A stretch of 64,000 nt of DNA from assembly GCA_963813315.1 (NCBI GenBank), contig CAWEYO010000022.1, forward strand, positions 1 through 64,000. Direction: 5' to 3'. The notes beneath the pieces were generated by a model. That model made no database searches, had not been told where the DNA came from, and worked only from the letters and a program-made list of their open reading frames with translations. Positions 8,760 through 19,537 of the stretch are shown here, piece after piece; the stretch's first letter is position 1; each line of letters opens with the position of its first letter. The position numbers and the translations under genes were made by a program. The DNA is from CAWEYO01 sp963813315. Lineage in GTDB: Bacteria; Pseudomonadota; Alphaproteobacteria; Rhizobiales; Rhizobiaceae.

Positions 8760-11700
8760 TCAACCCACCTGCTCGACTGCCGGCGCCGATGCGTCGATCA
8801 TCCGATTGAACTCCTGCGCGACCTTGGCTTCGAAGTCGGCTTCCATCTGATACACGTCGGTCAGCTCCGCGAACGCCCATCGCCCGAACGTCCCGAGGTT
8901 GTTCACGCCGGGCACCCAGTACGTGTCCATCGTCAGCTTCTTGTCCTTCGCGTCTTCGCGGCGGTAGCCCTTCGTCTCGACGACCAGGCGCAGCAGGTCG
9001 TCGGGACCATGCCCGTCGTCCACCAGCACGATGAAGTCCGGCCGATACCGGCGCACCTCTGATCCGATAGCGATAGGGAACCTCGAATCCGAGATTGTGG
9101 TTCTTCGTGTACGCCGCCACCCGCGGATGCGCCTCGACGACGCGACAGAGCTCGGCCTCCCACTGGCTGTCGAGCACGACCCAGTTGACGTGGTTCTTCG
9201 GCGGCGGGCCGCTCGTGTCCCAGCGATCGGGCTTCGACGTCGGGAAGCGGACGTGCGCCGTGGAGCCACTCGGATTGTACGGATCGAGCAGCGCCTTGAT
9301 GGGCCGCTGGCCCTGAAGGGCGGTGGTGATGCCGGCCGTGATCCGGTTGCAAGCCGCGTCAGCCAGATCCTCGTACAGCAGCAGCGCGGGGTACGTGCCG
9401 CCCTTGCAAACGAGGCACGTGTCCAGCCACTGCTTCGTGATCCGCTTCAGCTGCCCGAACAGGTGCAGCTTCGGATCCTCGCCGGCGTCTCGCCACTCCT
9501 TGTAGACAAGCCGCTTCGTCAAGTGGAAGAGCAGCGTCGAAGGACGAACGTCCTGGAGGTGTTCGACGGTCATGTCTGCCGTTTCGCCGATGATGCCCTG
9601 GGTGCGCGTGTTGCGTCGGACCGACGAGATCCGGCGTCAGCTCCATCACCGAGTCGGCATTGAAGGTGGCCGTGAGCCGCTCGGTCGGCAGCTCCACGCG
9701 ATAACCCTCGACGCGCGGGAAACGAATCTCCAGGTGGTCCCGGTCCGGCCGAACCGCCTTCACCTGCACGGTCTCTCTCGGCGGGCTGGGCGGCGCGACG
9801 ACCGGCTTGGCGGTGAAGTCGAACGGCACGCCGAAGATGTCGGCGTATTCGGCGTCGAACAGATTGTCTTCGTTGAGCTCGTACGACTGACGACGGAGCG
9901 CGCGGCCGATCACCTGTTCGCAGAGCAGCTGCGTGCCGAACGCGCGGATGCCGAGGATGTGGGTGACGTTGTTGGCATCCCATCCTTCGGTGAGCATGGA
10001 GACCGACACGACGCACCGGATGCCGGCGCCGAGCTGGTCCTTCTTGCCGACCGTGTTCATCACCTCGCGCAGCAGCTCCTGGTCGGTGATGGTCTCGGCG
10101 GCGCGCGCGTCGCCGGTGCGTTCGACGATGTCGCGACGGAAAGCGCTCGATCTCGTCCGCCGCCATCGCGCGGAACTTGTCGTCGAGCGCTTCGCCCGAT
10201 TCGAGCTCCTCGGAATCGATCAGCAGCGTGTAGGGGCGCGCGAGCGGATTGCCGGTCGTCAGCGTCGAAGTTGTCGAAGAGCGCGCAGCGCCCCATGCTG
10301 GAGTTGCGACAAGGCGGGGTCGTCCTCGTGCTTGCGGTAGAAGCCGGAGATGTAGTCGTACACCAGCTTCGAGATGGCCGTGTTCTGGCAGACGACGATG
10401 AAGCAGGGCGGAACGGAGATGCCGCGCTGCTGCCACAGCTCGAACGTCTTCTTGTAGTGCCCGTACAGCGCCTCGAGCGCGGTCTTCAGCCGCGTCGGCA
10501 GCATCAGCGGATCGAGGTCGCCGCCGGCGCCGCGCCCTTTCTTCGGCATGTCCTTGCGGATGTGCTCCCAGAGGTTGCGGTAGATCGGCATCTCCTCGCC
10601 GGGGATGTTCTCCGCGACGGGCACACGCGGCAGCTTGACGATGCCGCACTCGATGGCGTCCATCAGCGAGAAGTCGCTCATCGTCCAGGGGAAGAGCGTG
10701 CCTTCCGCGTAGCCAGAGCCGTGCAGGAAGAAGGGAGTGGCCGAGAGGTCGAAGACGCGCGCGAGCCCCAACGTCCGGTTCACGGTTTCGAGACCGGAGA
10801 TCCACAGGCGGGCCGCCTCGTTGTTCTTCTCGGCTTCCTTGCGCTCGTCGCCTTTGAGCTTCTCTTCGTCCGGATCCGGCGGCTTTTCCCGGTAGCAGTG
10901 GTGCGCCTCGTCGTTCAGCGCCAGCACGTGCTTCATGCCCATCAGCTCCGGCATCACGCGCTGGAGCATCTGTCCTTCGGTTTCGAGCGTCTGCAACTCC
11001 GGACCGGTCGCGCCCTCGAGGAGCGCGCGTCCGCCGGCGGAGAGCTCGAGCCGCTCGCGGCGTTTGAAGGCGTGGTAGTTGGTGATGACGATCCGCGCCT
11101 TCCTGATGTCCTCGACGAGGTCACTGGGGATCAGATCGCGCGTGCTGTAGTAGCTGTCCGGGTCGTTCGGCTGCAGGACGCGCAGGCGATCGTTGATGGT
11201 CAAGCCGGGTGTGACGATGAGAAAGCCGCGGGTGAAGTGTTTGCTGCCGGGCCGGCGAACGGCGTTGAGCGTCTGCCAGGCGATCAGCATCGCCATGACG
11301 GTCGTCTTTCCGGCGCCCGTGGCGAGCTTCAGCGCGAGCCGTTCGATTTGAGGATTCGCGTCGGCGTTGACCGCCTTCAGGTTGTCGAGCAGTCGTTTGC
11401 CCGACACCAGATGCGGCGCGACTTCGGTAAACCAGATCGCCGTTTCGACCGCCTCGATCTGACAGAAGAACGGCCGGACGCCGCCGAACTCGTGATGTCG
11501 CCAGTGCTGAAGGAGTCGCGCCGTCTCCGGCGTCACCTGCCATTGGCTGGCCGGCAGGTTGCGCCACGTGTCGACCTGCCCGCGAACTTCATTGATGATC
11601 GACGTGAGGTCGTACGCCTGCTTCTTCGTCGAAAGGCCTTTGCCTTCGTCGAGGTCCAATTCCTCCTGACGGCTCCCGCGCCGCTTTTTCGGCTTCGGGA

Positions 11701-11839
11701 TCGGTGTGATGAACTCGGCCCGCCGCCGTCTGTCGATCAGGTGTCCGGTGGGTTGACCCGTTTCGTCGAGCTCCCAGTGCTGACGCGGGTACTCGTACGG
11801 CGAGTTGACGATGGGCCGGTCGAAGAACGGGTTGGACAT
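8760..11839 (-). CDS. BPTD_3080-like restriction endonuclease, SF2 helicase plus PD-(D/E)XK nuclease (frameshifted)
   Basis: Restriction subunit of about 1,026 residues. It begins MSNPFFDRPIVNSPYEYPRQ, has Walker A LKLATGAGKTTVMA, a DEAH-like box LNDEAHHCYRE, motif III FDLSATPFF and later helicase motifs LTEGWDANNVTH and QVIGRALRRQSY. The C-terminal domain shows PDFIVLVDDG and VVETKGYRRED, consistent with a PD-(D/E)XK nuclease. It is the first gene of the minus-strand operon and ends next to the methylase GTG. Frameshifts near 10,270, 10,060-10,150, 9,620 and 9,065 break the frame. Together with the methylase it forms an ATP-dependent restriction-modification pair. Confidence 0.85.
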
Positions 11840-11942
11840 TCGTTGTGGTTTTAGGGCACCAGCCCAGCCGGCGTCACGGATTCTAGTCGAGGTCGAGCTA
11901 TCCGGCTGGACGGGCCCTGTGCCAACGGCCGGGTCGACGCCG

Positions 11943-11976
11943 TTGATTTGCCTAATATCGACTATTTGCCTATGCT
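11943..11976 (+). promoter_or_regulatory. putative promoter with direct-repeat operator upstream of AbiEi-like gene
   Basis: This AT-rich stretch in GC-rich DNA lies in the divergent gap between the Res gene and the AbiEi-like gene. The 9-mer ATTTGCCTA occurs at 11946-11954 and 11964-11972, 18 bp apart, so on the same helix face. TTGCCT (11949-11954) and TATGCT (11971-11976) with 16-bp spacing could be -35 and -10 boxes covered by the repeats. AbiEi proteins are known autorepressors; operator function here is inferred. Confidence 0.4.
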
Positions 11977-11987
11977 AGTCAAATCAT

Positions 11988-13025
11988 ATGAACGAGGCAA
12001 CACTCGTCCAGGAGGCATCAAGGGTATTAGCCGCCCGGCTGCCCGCCGGTTGGAAGCAGCGCGTAAAGCGGCTTGAATCCCGGCCCCAAGGGCGCCCGGA
12101 CGCTATTCTCGACGTGACCGGACCTGATGGGGCCAAAGTGCGCCTGTCGGTGGAGGCCAAGATGGGCCTGGTGCCCCGTGCGGTCGCCGACCTCAAGGCT
12201 CGGCTGGATGGCTATTCTTCGGATCCTGGGCTCGTGATCTCGCCATTCTTGAGCCGGAGTACTCGTGAGCGTCTTCGCGCAGAGAACCTCAACTTTCTCG
12301 ATTTGACCGGGAACGTTCGGCTGGTCCTCGCGCGTCCCGGACTATACGTCGAGACCCAAGGCGCTGAGCAGGATCCATCGCCCAAGCGGCAGCCGGGCCG
12401 CTCGCTGCGCGGGGCGAAAGCTGCACGGATTGTGCGTGCCCTCTGCGACTTTCCGCCACCTCTTCCCATCTCGGACCTGGCGGCGCAGGCCAAGGTGGAC
12501 ATCAGCTACGCGTCGCGGCTGGTGGAGTGGCTGTCGCGCGAAGCCCTGGTCGAGCGCCGACCGCGTGGGCCAGTGCAGTCAGTTGACAGGGCGGCGCTGA
12601 TCCGCCGATGGGCACAGGATTACGAGGTGCTGACCAGCAACGATGCACGCGGCTACCTCGATCCGCGCGGCCTGGATAATCTCACTCGCGGACTCTCCGA
12701 AGGCGCCATCCGCGGAAGGTACGCGCTGACGGGGTCGATCGCGGCCAATCGAATCGCGCCCATCGCTCCGGCTCGTCTCGCCATGCTGTACGTGGACAAC
12801 GTTGAATCGATGGCGGCGGCGCTCAACCTGCGACCGACGGAAACCGGGGCAAACGTGATGCTGCTTGCTCCGTTCGACGACGTCGTCTTTGAGAGGACAT
12901 GGAAGGACGGCGGCCTCACGTTCGTGGCGGCAAGCCAGGCGGCGGTTGATCTGTTGACCAGCCCAGGACGGGCGCCGAGCGAGGCGGAGGCGATTCTCGA
13001 GCGGTTGGCGGGGAACGCGACGTGA
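11988..13025 (+). CDS. AbiEi-like transcriptional regulator/antitoxin
   Basis: 345 residues in one intact frame. The N-terminal half (ILDVTGPDGAKVRLSVEAKM, LVISPFLSRSTRERL) resembles nuclease-fold-like regions seen in AbiEi-type proteins. Residues about 140-215 form a winged helix (ISDLAAQAKVDISYASRLVE). The stop overlaps a downstream GTG (GTGA at 13022-13025), the layout of type IV AbiE toxin-antitoxin pairs in which the antitoxin is translated first and represses the operon. The partner is cut short, so this would be an orphan antitoxin. The family assignment rests on layout and the winged helix, not on a search. Confidence 0.6.
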   Translation: MNEATLVQEASRVLAARLPAGWKQRVKRLESRPQGRPDAILDVTGPDGAKVRLSVEAKMGLVPRAVADLKARLDGYSSDPGLVISPFLSRSTRERLRAENLNFLDLTGNVRLVLARPGLYVETQGAEQDPSPKRQPGRSLRGAKAARIVRALCDFPPPLPISDLAAQAKVDISYASRLVEWLSREALVERRPRGPVQSVDRAALIRRWAQDYEVLTSNDARGYLDPRGLDNLTRGLSEGAIRGRYALTGSIAANRIAPIAPARLAMLYVDNVESMAAALNLRPTETGANVMLLAPFDDVVFERTWKDGGLTFVAASQAAVDLLTSPGRAPSEAEAILERLAGNAT

Positions 13026-13138
13026 TCGAGCCGCTCTATGTGGCTGCGCGTGAAGTGCTCCTTGATGCACTCGACGCATTGGGCGAACAGCGTGAGGCAT
13101 TTCGACACCAATCGAAGGAGGCCCGACCCTCCCGGTGA
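13022..13138 (+). pseudogene. truncated AbiEii-like nucleotidyltransferase start
   Basis: A 38-codon frame opens with GTG inside the stop of the AbiEi-like gene and reads VIEPLYVAAREVLLDALDAL, as nucleotidyltransferase partners of such regulators commonly begin. It ends after unrelated residues at 13138, before any GS-x10-DxD catalytic motif. No continuation was found in the 128 bp before the next gene in any frame. It is best read as the 5' remnant of a deleted toxin gene. Confidence 0.55.
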
Positions 13139-13266
13139 CGCCGCTACCGTCGTATGCACTGCTGAAGCCAGTGGCCTTTGGCGACAGGAAGGACCCGAAT
13201 GATACCGATCTGCGAGCATTTCAACGATACAGATCCTTGTGCCTAGAGACAACAGCAAGCACGACT

Positions 13267-16200
13267 ATGACCACACGCAGCATCCGGGTTTTTGTGAGTT
13301 CGGTCTCAGGGGGGCTGGAAGGGACTCGCAACCAGATCATCCGAGATCTCAATAAAGCAGGCTACGACGTCAGCGCGATGGAACGGTTTGGTGCACAGCC
13401 AACCGTACCTCTCGATGTGTGCTTGAACGAACTCCGGACCTCGGACGCAGTGGTCCTGATCATCGGCCCTCGCTATGGCTCCTTATTGCCGCAGGGCATC
13501 TCCTACACGCACGCTGAATTCAGAGAGGCACAGGGTGCTGGGATTCCTGTCTTCGCTATTCGTGTTCCCGATCATGCCCACCTTGAAGCCGAGGAACGGG
13601 CGCAACTCGAAGGATTCGCCACCGAGGTGGGAAGTACAACAACCTACGACTCTCTGGCGCCTGATGAGACATTGGAACGAATCTCGCCGCTGGCGCTCGC
13701 CGCCCTGTCAAGCGCGCGTGACCGGGGTGATATCGGGCATCGGTTTTCTGTCTTTCAGAAATACGAACGATACTTCGCGCCCCAACTGGCCGACGTTGGC
13801 GCACTCTTTAGCCACGAAGGGCCCTTTGTCGGCCGCGAGGAAGAACTCGCGCGACTACGCACATTCATTGATGGCGCCGAACCGCTGCTTCTTCTGAAAG
13901 CTGCCGGAGGCAGCGGCAAGAGCCGTCTTCTGCTCGAGGCGGCCAGGTCCGCATTTCAGCGTCCCGGCGCACCGCAGCTGTTCTTCACCGATCCGGCGGC
14001 ACCGTGGTCGGCCACCGACATCAATCTTCTCCCGAGGACCTCGCCGGCGGTCATCGTGTTCGACGATGGACATCGACGGCCAGATCTAGACCGCATCATC
14101 ACTGCATGCAGGCAGCACAACGAAGCCATCCGTTATCTCGTGTCATGTAGGCCAAGCGCCGTCGCGATCGTGACACCGCTGGTGTCGTCGCTTTGGCCAC
14201 AGGCGATCCCCCGGAGTTAGATCTTCCACTCCTGTCAAAGCAGGACGCCGAGACCCTTGCTCGCCACCATCTAGGCGATGCGTTTAAACACTACGCTGAA
14301 CGCCTCGTTGCAATCGCCGACCGCAATCCACTCGTCGTGCGGGTCGGGGCACGATGCATTGCGGAGAATCGTGTGTTGCCGGAAGAGCTCGAGCGGACAC
14401 CGGAGGCGTTTCGTCAGAGTCGTTCTCAATAGATTGCTCGACGATCCCGCACTTCACAGCCTCGAATGCAGCCGGCAACAGACGGATTCTTGAAGTGATC
14501 TCAGCGATCGGGCCGGTCGTCACCGAGAACGACGAACTCGTCAAGCAACTCGCCGACATCGTTGGTTTGCATGACCACGAAGTTCGTCGACTGCTCGCCA
14601 CTCTCGAACGCGCGAAATTCTTGTTGCGCCGGGGCAGACTGGTTCGCGTTACTCCAGACATCTTGGCGGATCACCTGCTCTTCATGGCGGCGGTCGACGA
14701 TCTTGGTAGGCCTACCGGATTTGTCGATCGTATGGTGGCGTTATTTCGGCCCTCACTCGAGAACATCCTTGCCAACGCGGCAGAACTGGATTGGCGCGCT
14801 GAGGCTGTTGATGGTCCTAACGCCGTTCTGCGAACCGTGTGGCGTGACCTGTTGGAGTTGCTACCAACAGCCTCCAACCGGCAGCGAGCGGAGCTCGTTG
14901 GACAGTTGAAGCGCGCGGCGATCTTTGCGCCCGCCGAAGTCGTCCGCATTTGCCAATGGCTTATCGAACACTCTGACGCCGCGGATGATGAGTTGCTTGC
15001 TCAGTGGGGCCTGGAGGACTCGCCGGAAAGACTGATTGATGCGGTTACTGAGGTCCTTGCCTTGATTGCCACACATCCGGACTTCACCCAGCGCTGCGCG
15101 GCGATGCTTTGGACGCTGGGCGATCGGGATGAAAGACCGGAGAATCCAAACCCCAGCCATCCACGCCGTCAACTAGCGAATCTCCTCAAATACGAGCCCA
15201 GAACCGGCTGGCGATCTCCAGATGGTGCGCACGCCAAGGCAATCGAGTTCTTAATCGAACGGCTACGCACAACGGGGCGAGGCCACAGTTCCACGTGGGC
15301 AGTTTCTGCCCTTGCCGGCGCCCTTCGTAGAACCGGCGAAGACAATGAATGGAATCGGCGGGTGTTCACGTTACGGGAATTCTCACTGGCGACTTTTGCG
15401 CCGGTGCTATCACCAAGACGTGCGGATGTCGTTGAAGTGCCTCGCTGACATCGCGCTGAACGACAAACTGGACGAGGCAGCGACCGCGTTGTCTGAGCTG
15501 TCCACGACTCTGTCCGCACCCAGGGGTCCATTCGGCCGCGGACTGGAGGCTGAAGAAGTCGGCGTTTGGCAAGCGGAAGCCGAAAGTGTGATCGCGCACC
15601 TTAAACATGTTGCCGAAATGGCGACATCGGATGTGATCCGGTTCCTTGCTCGTCGAGAGTTGCGCGCGGTTCATCAGGACCACTGGCCGCAGATTGCACC
15701 GACTGTCCAGAAGGCTCTAAAGGACGCGCCCGCCGTTCCGAGCGAACCTCTGTACGACTTGCTCATTGGAATGCCGTGGGAGGAGCAGCTCGATGATTGG
15801 GCAGCGGAGGAGGCCAGGGTTGAGCGGCTGAGCACGGAGGCCGCGAAGGCCTTCTGGCAGGTGCACAGTCTCCGTCCGCTGCCATGGACGCTCTCCTAGC
15901 GGCGATGGCAGCTTTTCACGGAGTCGGTCGCCAGACGGAGCCTCGAATCGGTCATCTTGTTCGAGCATTGGTTCTGACGTCCCCCTACGAACGTCGAGAC
16001 TCATCCAGCAGCTTGCCACGCGCGAGGCAGGACGGTCTTTATTGCGCTCGGCGCTGCTCGCCGTTCACGAAGTCGAACCTGTTTTAGCGGAGACGTTGGT
16101 TCGCGAACTGTCTCTTTCTGAGCACGCTCTCGCTCGAGCATCTGCGGTCGAAGCGATTCAATGGATGGTTGATCGAGCAGTTGAGTTGACCGTCCTGGTG

Positions 16201-17142
16201 GAAGTAACGACGTCTGAGCCAGGATATTTCAATTGTCGTCAGAGCCGCGAGCGCTCGCGCCCTGCGCCGACTGGCCAAACACGCACATCGCGAGGCTCTA
16301 TCGATTCTAACGACCATCGACTGGTCCGGAGATCTCCGATTGGCGGATGAAGTGCTCGGCTCCATCGATCCGAAGACGGCGTAGATCCCGATCAACTCTC
16401 AGACAAAGACATCGACACGCTGCTTGGTCGCGTTGAATTGGTGCAGAACTCTGGAGGGTCGCAACTACGAAGTCTTTGAGTTCATCAATTTCGCGTCAAG
16501 GCGACGTCCAACACAGACGCTCGCGATGCTCCTTCGTCGCGTGCTCGCCAGTGATGCGGATCACGAAGATAAGAGCGTGGATCGTTGGCTGCCGCTCCCG
16601 TACAACGGACATGGTCTCAGCCTTCCTGGCGTTCAGCAGGCACACGATCACGTAAATCTCGTGAGGTCGATACGGGATGCGACGCCGGGTGCTGGTTCGT
16701 CGGCCCGATTCTGGCTCCCAGTTCTCTTTCAGGCCGCCGATCCGAACCTCGTGGCAGGGCGCGTCGTACTTCGGGAATGGCTGTCATCTGGCGAAGCGGA
16801 AAAGATTGTCGCCACAGCAACACTGCTTCGCGGATTCACGCACTCGGTTGTTTTTAGCGAACATGAGCTGATCGCTGAAATCATCGCTGCCGCGAGTCGG
16901 TGCGGTTCAGAATGCCTGGACGACACAAAAGGCGAGCTCTTCGCACTCGCGGTAAGCGGCGTAACAGCGGGACGCCGGGCGAGCCCGCTCCGCGGCATTC
17001 AGACAAGAAGGACGCGAGCAATCTAGCTGAGCTGTATTCCGCAAATGAGCCTGTCCGCAACTTTTATGAGGCCTTACTTGCGCGCGCAGAAGGCAGCATG
17101 CGCATGGACGTTGAACTCTGGGATGCGGGAGACGGCGAGTGA
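13267..17142 (+). CDS. large DUF4062-NTPase (STAND-like) protein (multiply frameshifted)
   Basis: About 1,290 residues over several frames. The ATG at 13267 begins TTRSIRVFVSSVSGG, a DUF4062 domain (TIR-like fold; also TSDAVVLIIGPRYGSLL and SYTHAEFREA). After residue 185 comes an NTPase module: FVGREEELARL, Walker A LKAAGGSGKSRLL and a Walker B-like AVIVFDDGHRR. The remaining 900 residues are helical, as in sensor regions of STAND ATPases. At least eight single-base shifts (about 14205, 14412, 14468, 15380, 15900, 16040, 16300 and 16980) split the gene, but sequence of the same helical character resumes each time. The stop overlaps the next GTG. A defence role is inferred from architecture and location. 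Confidence 0.65.
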
Positions 17143-17862
17143 ACCGCGTCTCCGCTCAATTGCCGGCGCTGCAAGCCGCCATCATTCCAGGCGCAGGCGG
17201 CGGACCTGTCTCTCCGGCCGCAGTCGGCGACATCGGCGCCTTAATCCGCGCTATCGGGCGAAAGGCAAAGTTCGCCGACATGCACATCATTGCTCTCGGG
17301 GATCGACTGGGACCGCTACGACGACCTCGGGCGCCGTCTCGCCGGTAATGCCGATCCAGTTCGGCTGAGAGTTCCGCTGTCGGAGTCATCACTTATTATT
17401 GAGCACCCCGGCGCCGCGATTGACCATGTGTACCTGGCATTTGATGGACTCATCGCTGCCTTGGTAAACATGACGGACACCCTCGGGCGTCTGATCAACA
17501 CGGCTTACAGCCTCGGCATTGATCCGAGGCAGTCAAGCCTACTCGCGGTTCGCGACCGGTGTAATGCGGCATCTTCGTTAGGCGTAGTTCTATACGACGG
17601 TCGTCACACCGATTGGCTGCGGAGGGTGCGGGATCTCAGAGGACGATGTCAGCATGCCGATATCGAAGAAATACTGACTCTGCGGCCGGGTGCGTTCTCT
17701 CGCCGCGGCGAACCCTATGTTGACCAAGCCTACTCATGGCTGACTCCCGCTCAGTCGACGTCTATCGTCGTGTACGCCCAAGACGCCATTCAAGCTGCCG
17801 ATACGTGCCTTGATGCCGCGATAGGTGGCATCCTCGCAAATCCAGCCAACCCGATCAGATAG
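17139..17862 (+). CDS. HEPN-like helical partner of the DUF4062 protein (one frameshift)
   Basis: About 240 residues. Translation starts at a GTG overlapping the stop of the DUF4062-NTPase gene (GTGA), showing tight coupling. A single indel near 17300 shifts the frame between FADMHIIAL and GIDWDRYDDLG. The protein is mostly helical and contains VRDLRGRCQHADIEEI; RGRCQH fits the HEPN R-x4-H RNase signature. It would be the effector if the NTPase is the sensor, which is inference from order and motifs. No named family is recognised. Confidence 0.55.
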
Positions 17863-17903
17863 CCTCTACCGGAGCTGATCCGACATCGCCAGCAGTGTCG
17901 CGG

Positions 17904-18687
17904 TCAGGCTGCACCACCATGACGAGCCTCGAGGTTTTCTGCGACTCGCTGCATGGCCCCGATTGCGATGTGTGCCACGCCTTCTGTGCATCGCTGGCCA
18001 GTGCGGAGTTCGCGTCCGGGATGGATCAAGTTGCGGTAGTCCTTGGTCGTTCGCGCAACTTGCACCGTGTCGTATTCGATGAACCCCAGCGCGAACGCCA
18101 CCTCGATCAGCTCTGGTGCATGCCAACTCAAGAGCTCATTCGGGACACCACGCGGGCCGAGCAGTCCCTCTCGTTGGAGGCGCCGAGCCGTCTCGACGGC
18201 AGCATCGGCGGCTTCGCGACGGACTACCCACAGGCACAGCGCCTCGATCACTGAGCCGGCCAGCACCGTGGCGGCTTTCCATTCGCCATTCATCAACGCT
18301 CGATGGGCGGCGGCGATATCGATGCTCAACGTTCGGCGAAACGCTGTGTCATCGATGAATTGGAGAGAGCTGTCGTCCGGCCGGAAGGGCTCGTCCGGGA
18401 ATGCGGCCAGCAGCGCCAGAAGTTCGCTGACATGACGCCCCGTTAGATGTCCACGGCGCGCATCGGGCGTGCAGGACTGTACTCGCTGCTTCTAGAGAAC
18501 CGACCGTCGTGGCGAACCGAGTCGCCATGTCCGCCGGAACGATTCCGTCTGGTAGTTGTCTTACGGCAGCAATCACGCCTGCAAGAAAGCCCGCTTCCGC
18601 GGCAGATGCGAGGTTTGTGTGGTCGGCGAGCTGCGGGTAGTGCTCGCGAACGAGACGAACGACCTGGCTAGGAACTACCACTGTCAA
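17904..18687 (-). CDS. HEPN-domain protein (one frameshift)
   Basis: About 260 residues with a shift near 18478. The N-terminal part reads VVVPSQVVRLVREHYPQL; the C-terminal part contains KDYRNLIHPGRE, a common signature of DUF4145-like HEPN proteins (R-N-x2-H, slightly shorter spacing than R-x4-H). It faces the preceding HEPN-like gene with only 41 bp between stops. Whether it is a separate toxin-like gene or part of the neighbouring system is unclear. Confidence 0.55.
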
Positions 18688-18755
18688 AGCTCCGTATCGA
18701 CAACGAGTCTACTCCGACGGAATGGTCGCAGCTGAGGCTAACGCCCCCGACTTGT

Positions 18756-18871
18756 GTCGCTCCGGTAATTGCCAGACCTCGGGAGCGCGCCGGGCGGGTC
18801 AAGACCGCGCAGCGCCGAAGGGGAGTCTTGACGCGCCCAAGCGATCCCGAACAATCGAACACCGGAGCGAC
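18756..18871. repeat. nested inverted repeats in the gap before the DUF6933 gene
   Basis: An outer perfect 11-bp inverted repeat (GTCGCTCCGGT at 18756-18766, ACCGGAGCGAC at 18861-18871) encloses a second imperfect 14-bp pair (GGGCGGGTCAAGAC with GTCTTGACGCGCCC). The element is 116 bp, lies 3' of the DUF6933 gene and upstream of the HEPN gene, and has no ORF. It could be a terminator complex or a small non-autonomous element with terminal inverted repeats. Confidence 0.5.
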
Positions 18872-18886
18872 GCGAGGCCGTGGCCG

Positions 18887-19388
18887 TCACGGCACCGATT
18901 GACGCCCAAACGCGGCTCGCGTCAACTCGATCGGGCTTGCGCCGTCCAGCGGGAGAATTGGGGTCTGCGAGAGGAACCGCATCAGCTCCTCTGGCGACTC
19001 GGGTTCGGTCCGTCGAGCGTCCCCCGATTGAGCCATGAATGCGAAGTCGTTCAAGGTGCCAAGCAAGCTGCGGTTCCTGGTCCGGCCGAACGCCAACTCC
19101 GACATCCGCATCCGCTCATCAGCGATGTCCGCGGCGGCGACGCCGACGATGGACAGCCTCTCGCACACCGCGTCCGGAAACACCGTGCCCAGGCGCTTCG
19201 ATTCGCGTGATCGGAAGTACGACCGGAAGTCGAGACCGTTCGCTGATGAACAGCAGGTGCTGACGTCGGCCGATCCGGAGGATGTTGCCGTACCAGTCGC
19301 CGAGCCGCGTCGTGGACTCGACGGGCGGCAGGTCGCCGACCTGTTTCAGCCGGACGAGCAGCTTCTGTGTGCACCGGAGAACGACCAT
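18887..19388 (-). CDS. DUF6933 family protein (one frameshift)
   Basis: About 167 residues. It starts MVVLRCTQKLL and contains STTRLGDWYGNIL, LLFISERSRLPVV, FGRTRNRSLLGTLNDFAF and ASPIELTRAAFG, matching the DUF6933 pattern. Single-base shift near 19185 between RIEAPG and VFPDAVCERL. The family has no firm function but is frequent in toxin-antitoxin and defence neighbourhoods. It stands alone, flanked by inverted repeats on both sides. Confidence 0.7.
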
Positions 19389-19537
19389 CAGTTCGTGAGC
19401 CTACAGTACGACATCGCGGGAGCTCGATCACGAGCACGACGGCCGGCGCGATCGTGATCTGGATCTGTGCACGCAACCGGGTGCGGATCTGGACGCGATC
19501 CGGGCCGCGTTTGTCCGGACGATCTGGACACTGACAC

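Noticed and set aside
2140..11839. DISARM or BREX identity for the restriction operon
   Set aside because: No DrmA/DrmB-like, PglZ or BrxC-like proteins; the methylase is a beta-class Mod with a fused helicase-nuclease partner.
9572..11854. Long open frame (760 codons) on the plus strand opposite the restriction gene
   Set aside because: It mirrors the coding frame of the Res gene in GC-rich DNA and has no family-like motifs.
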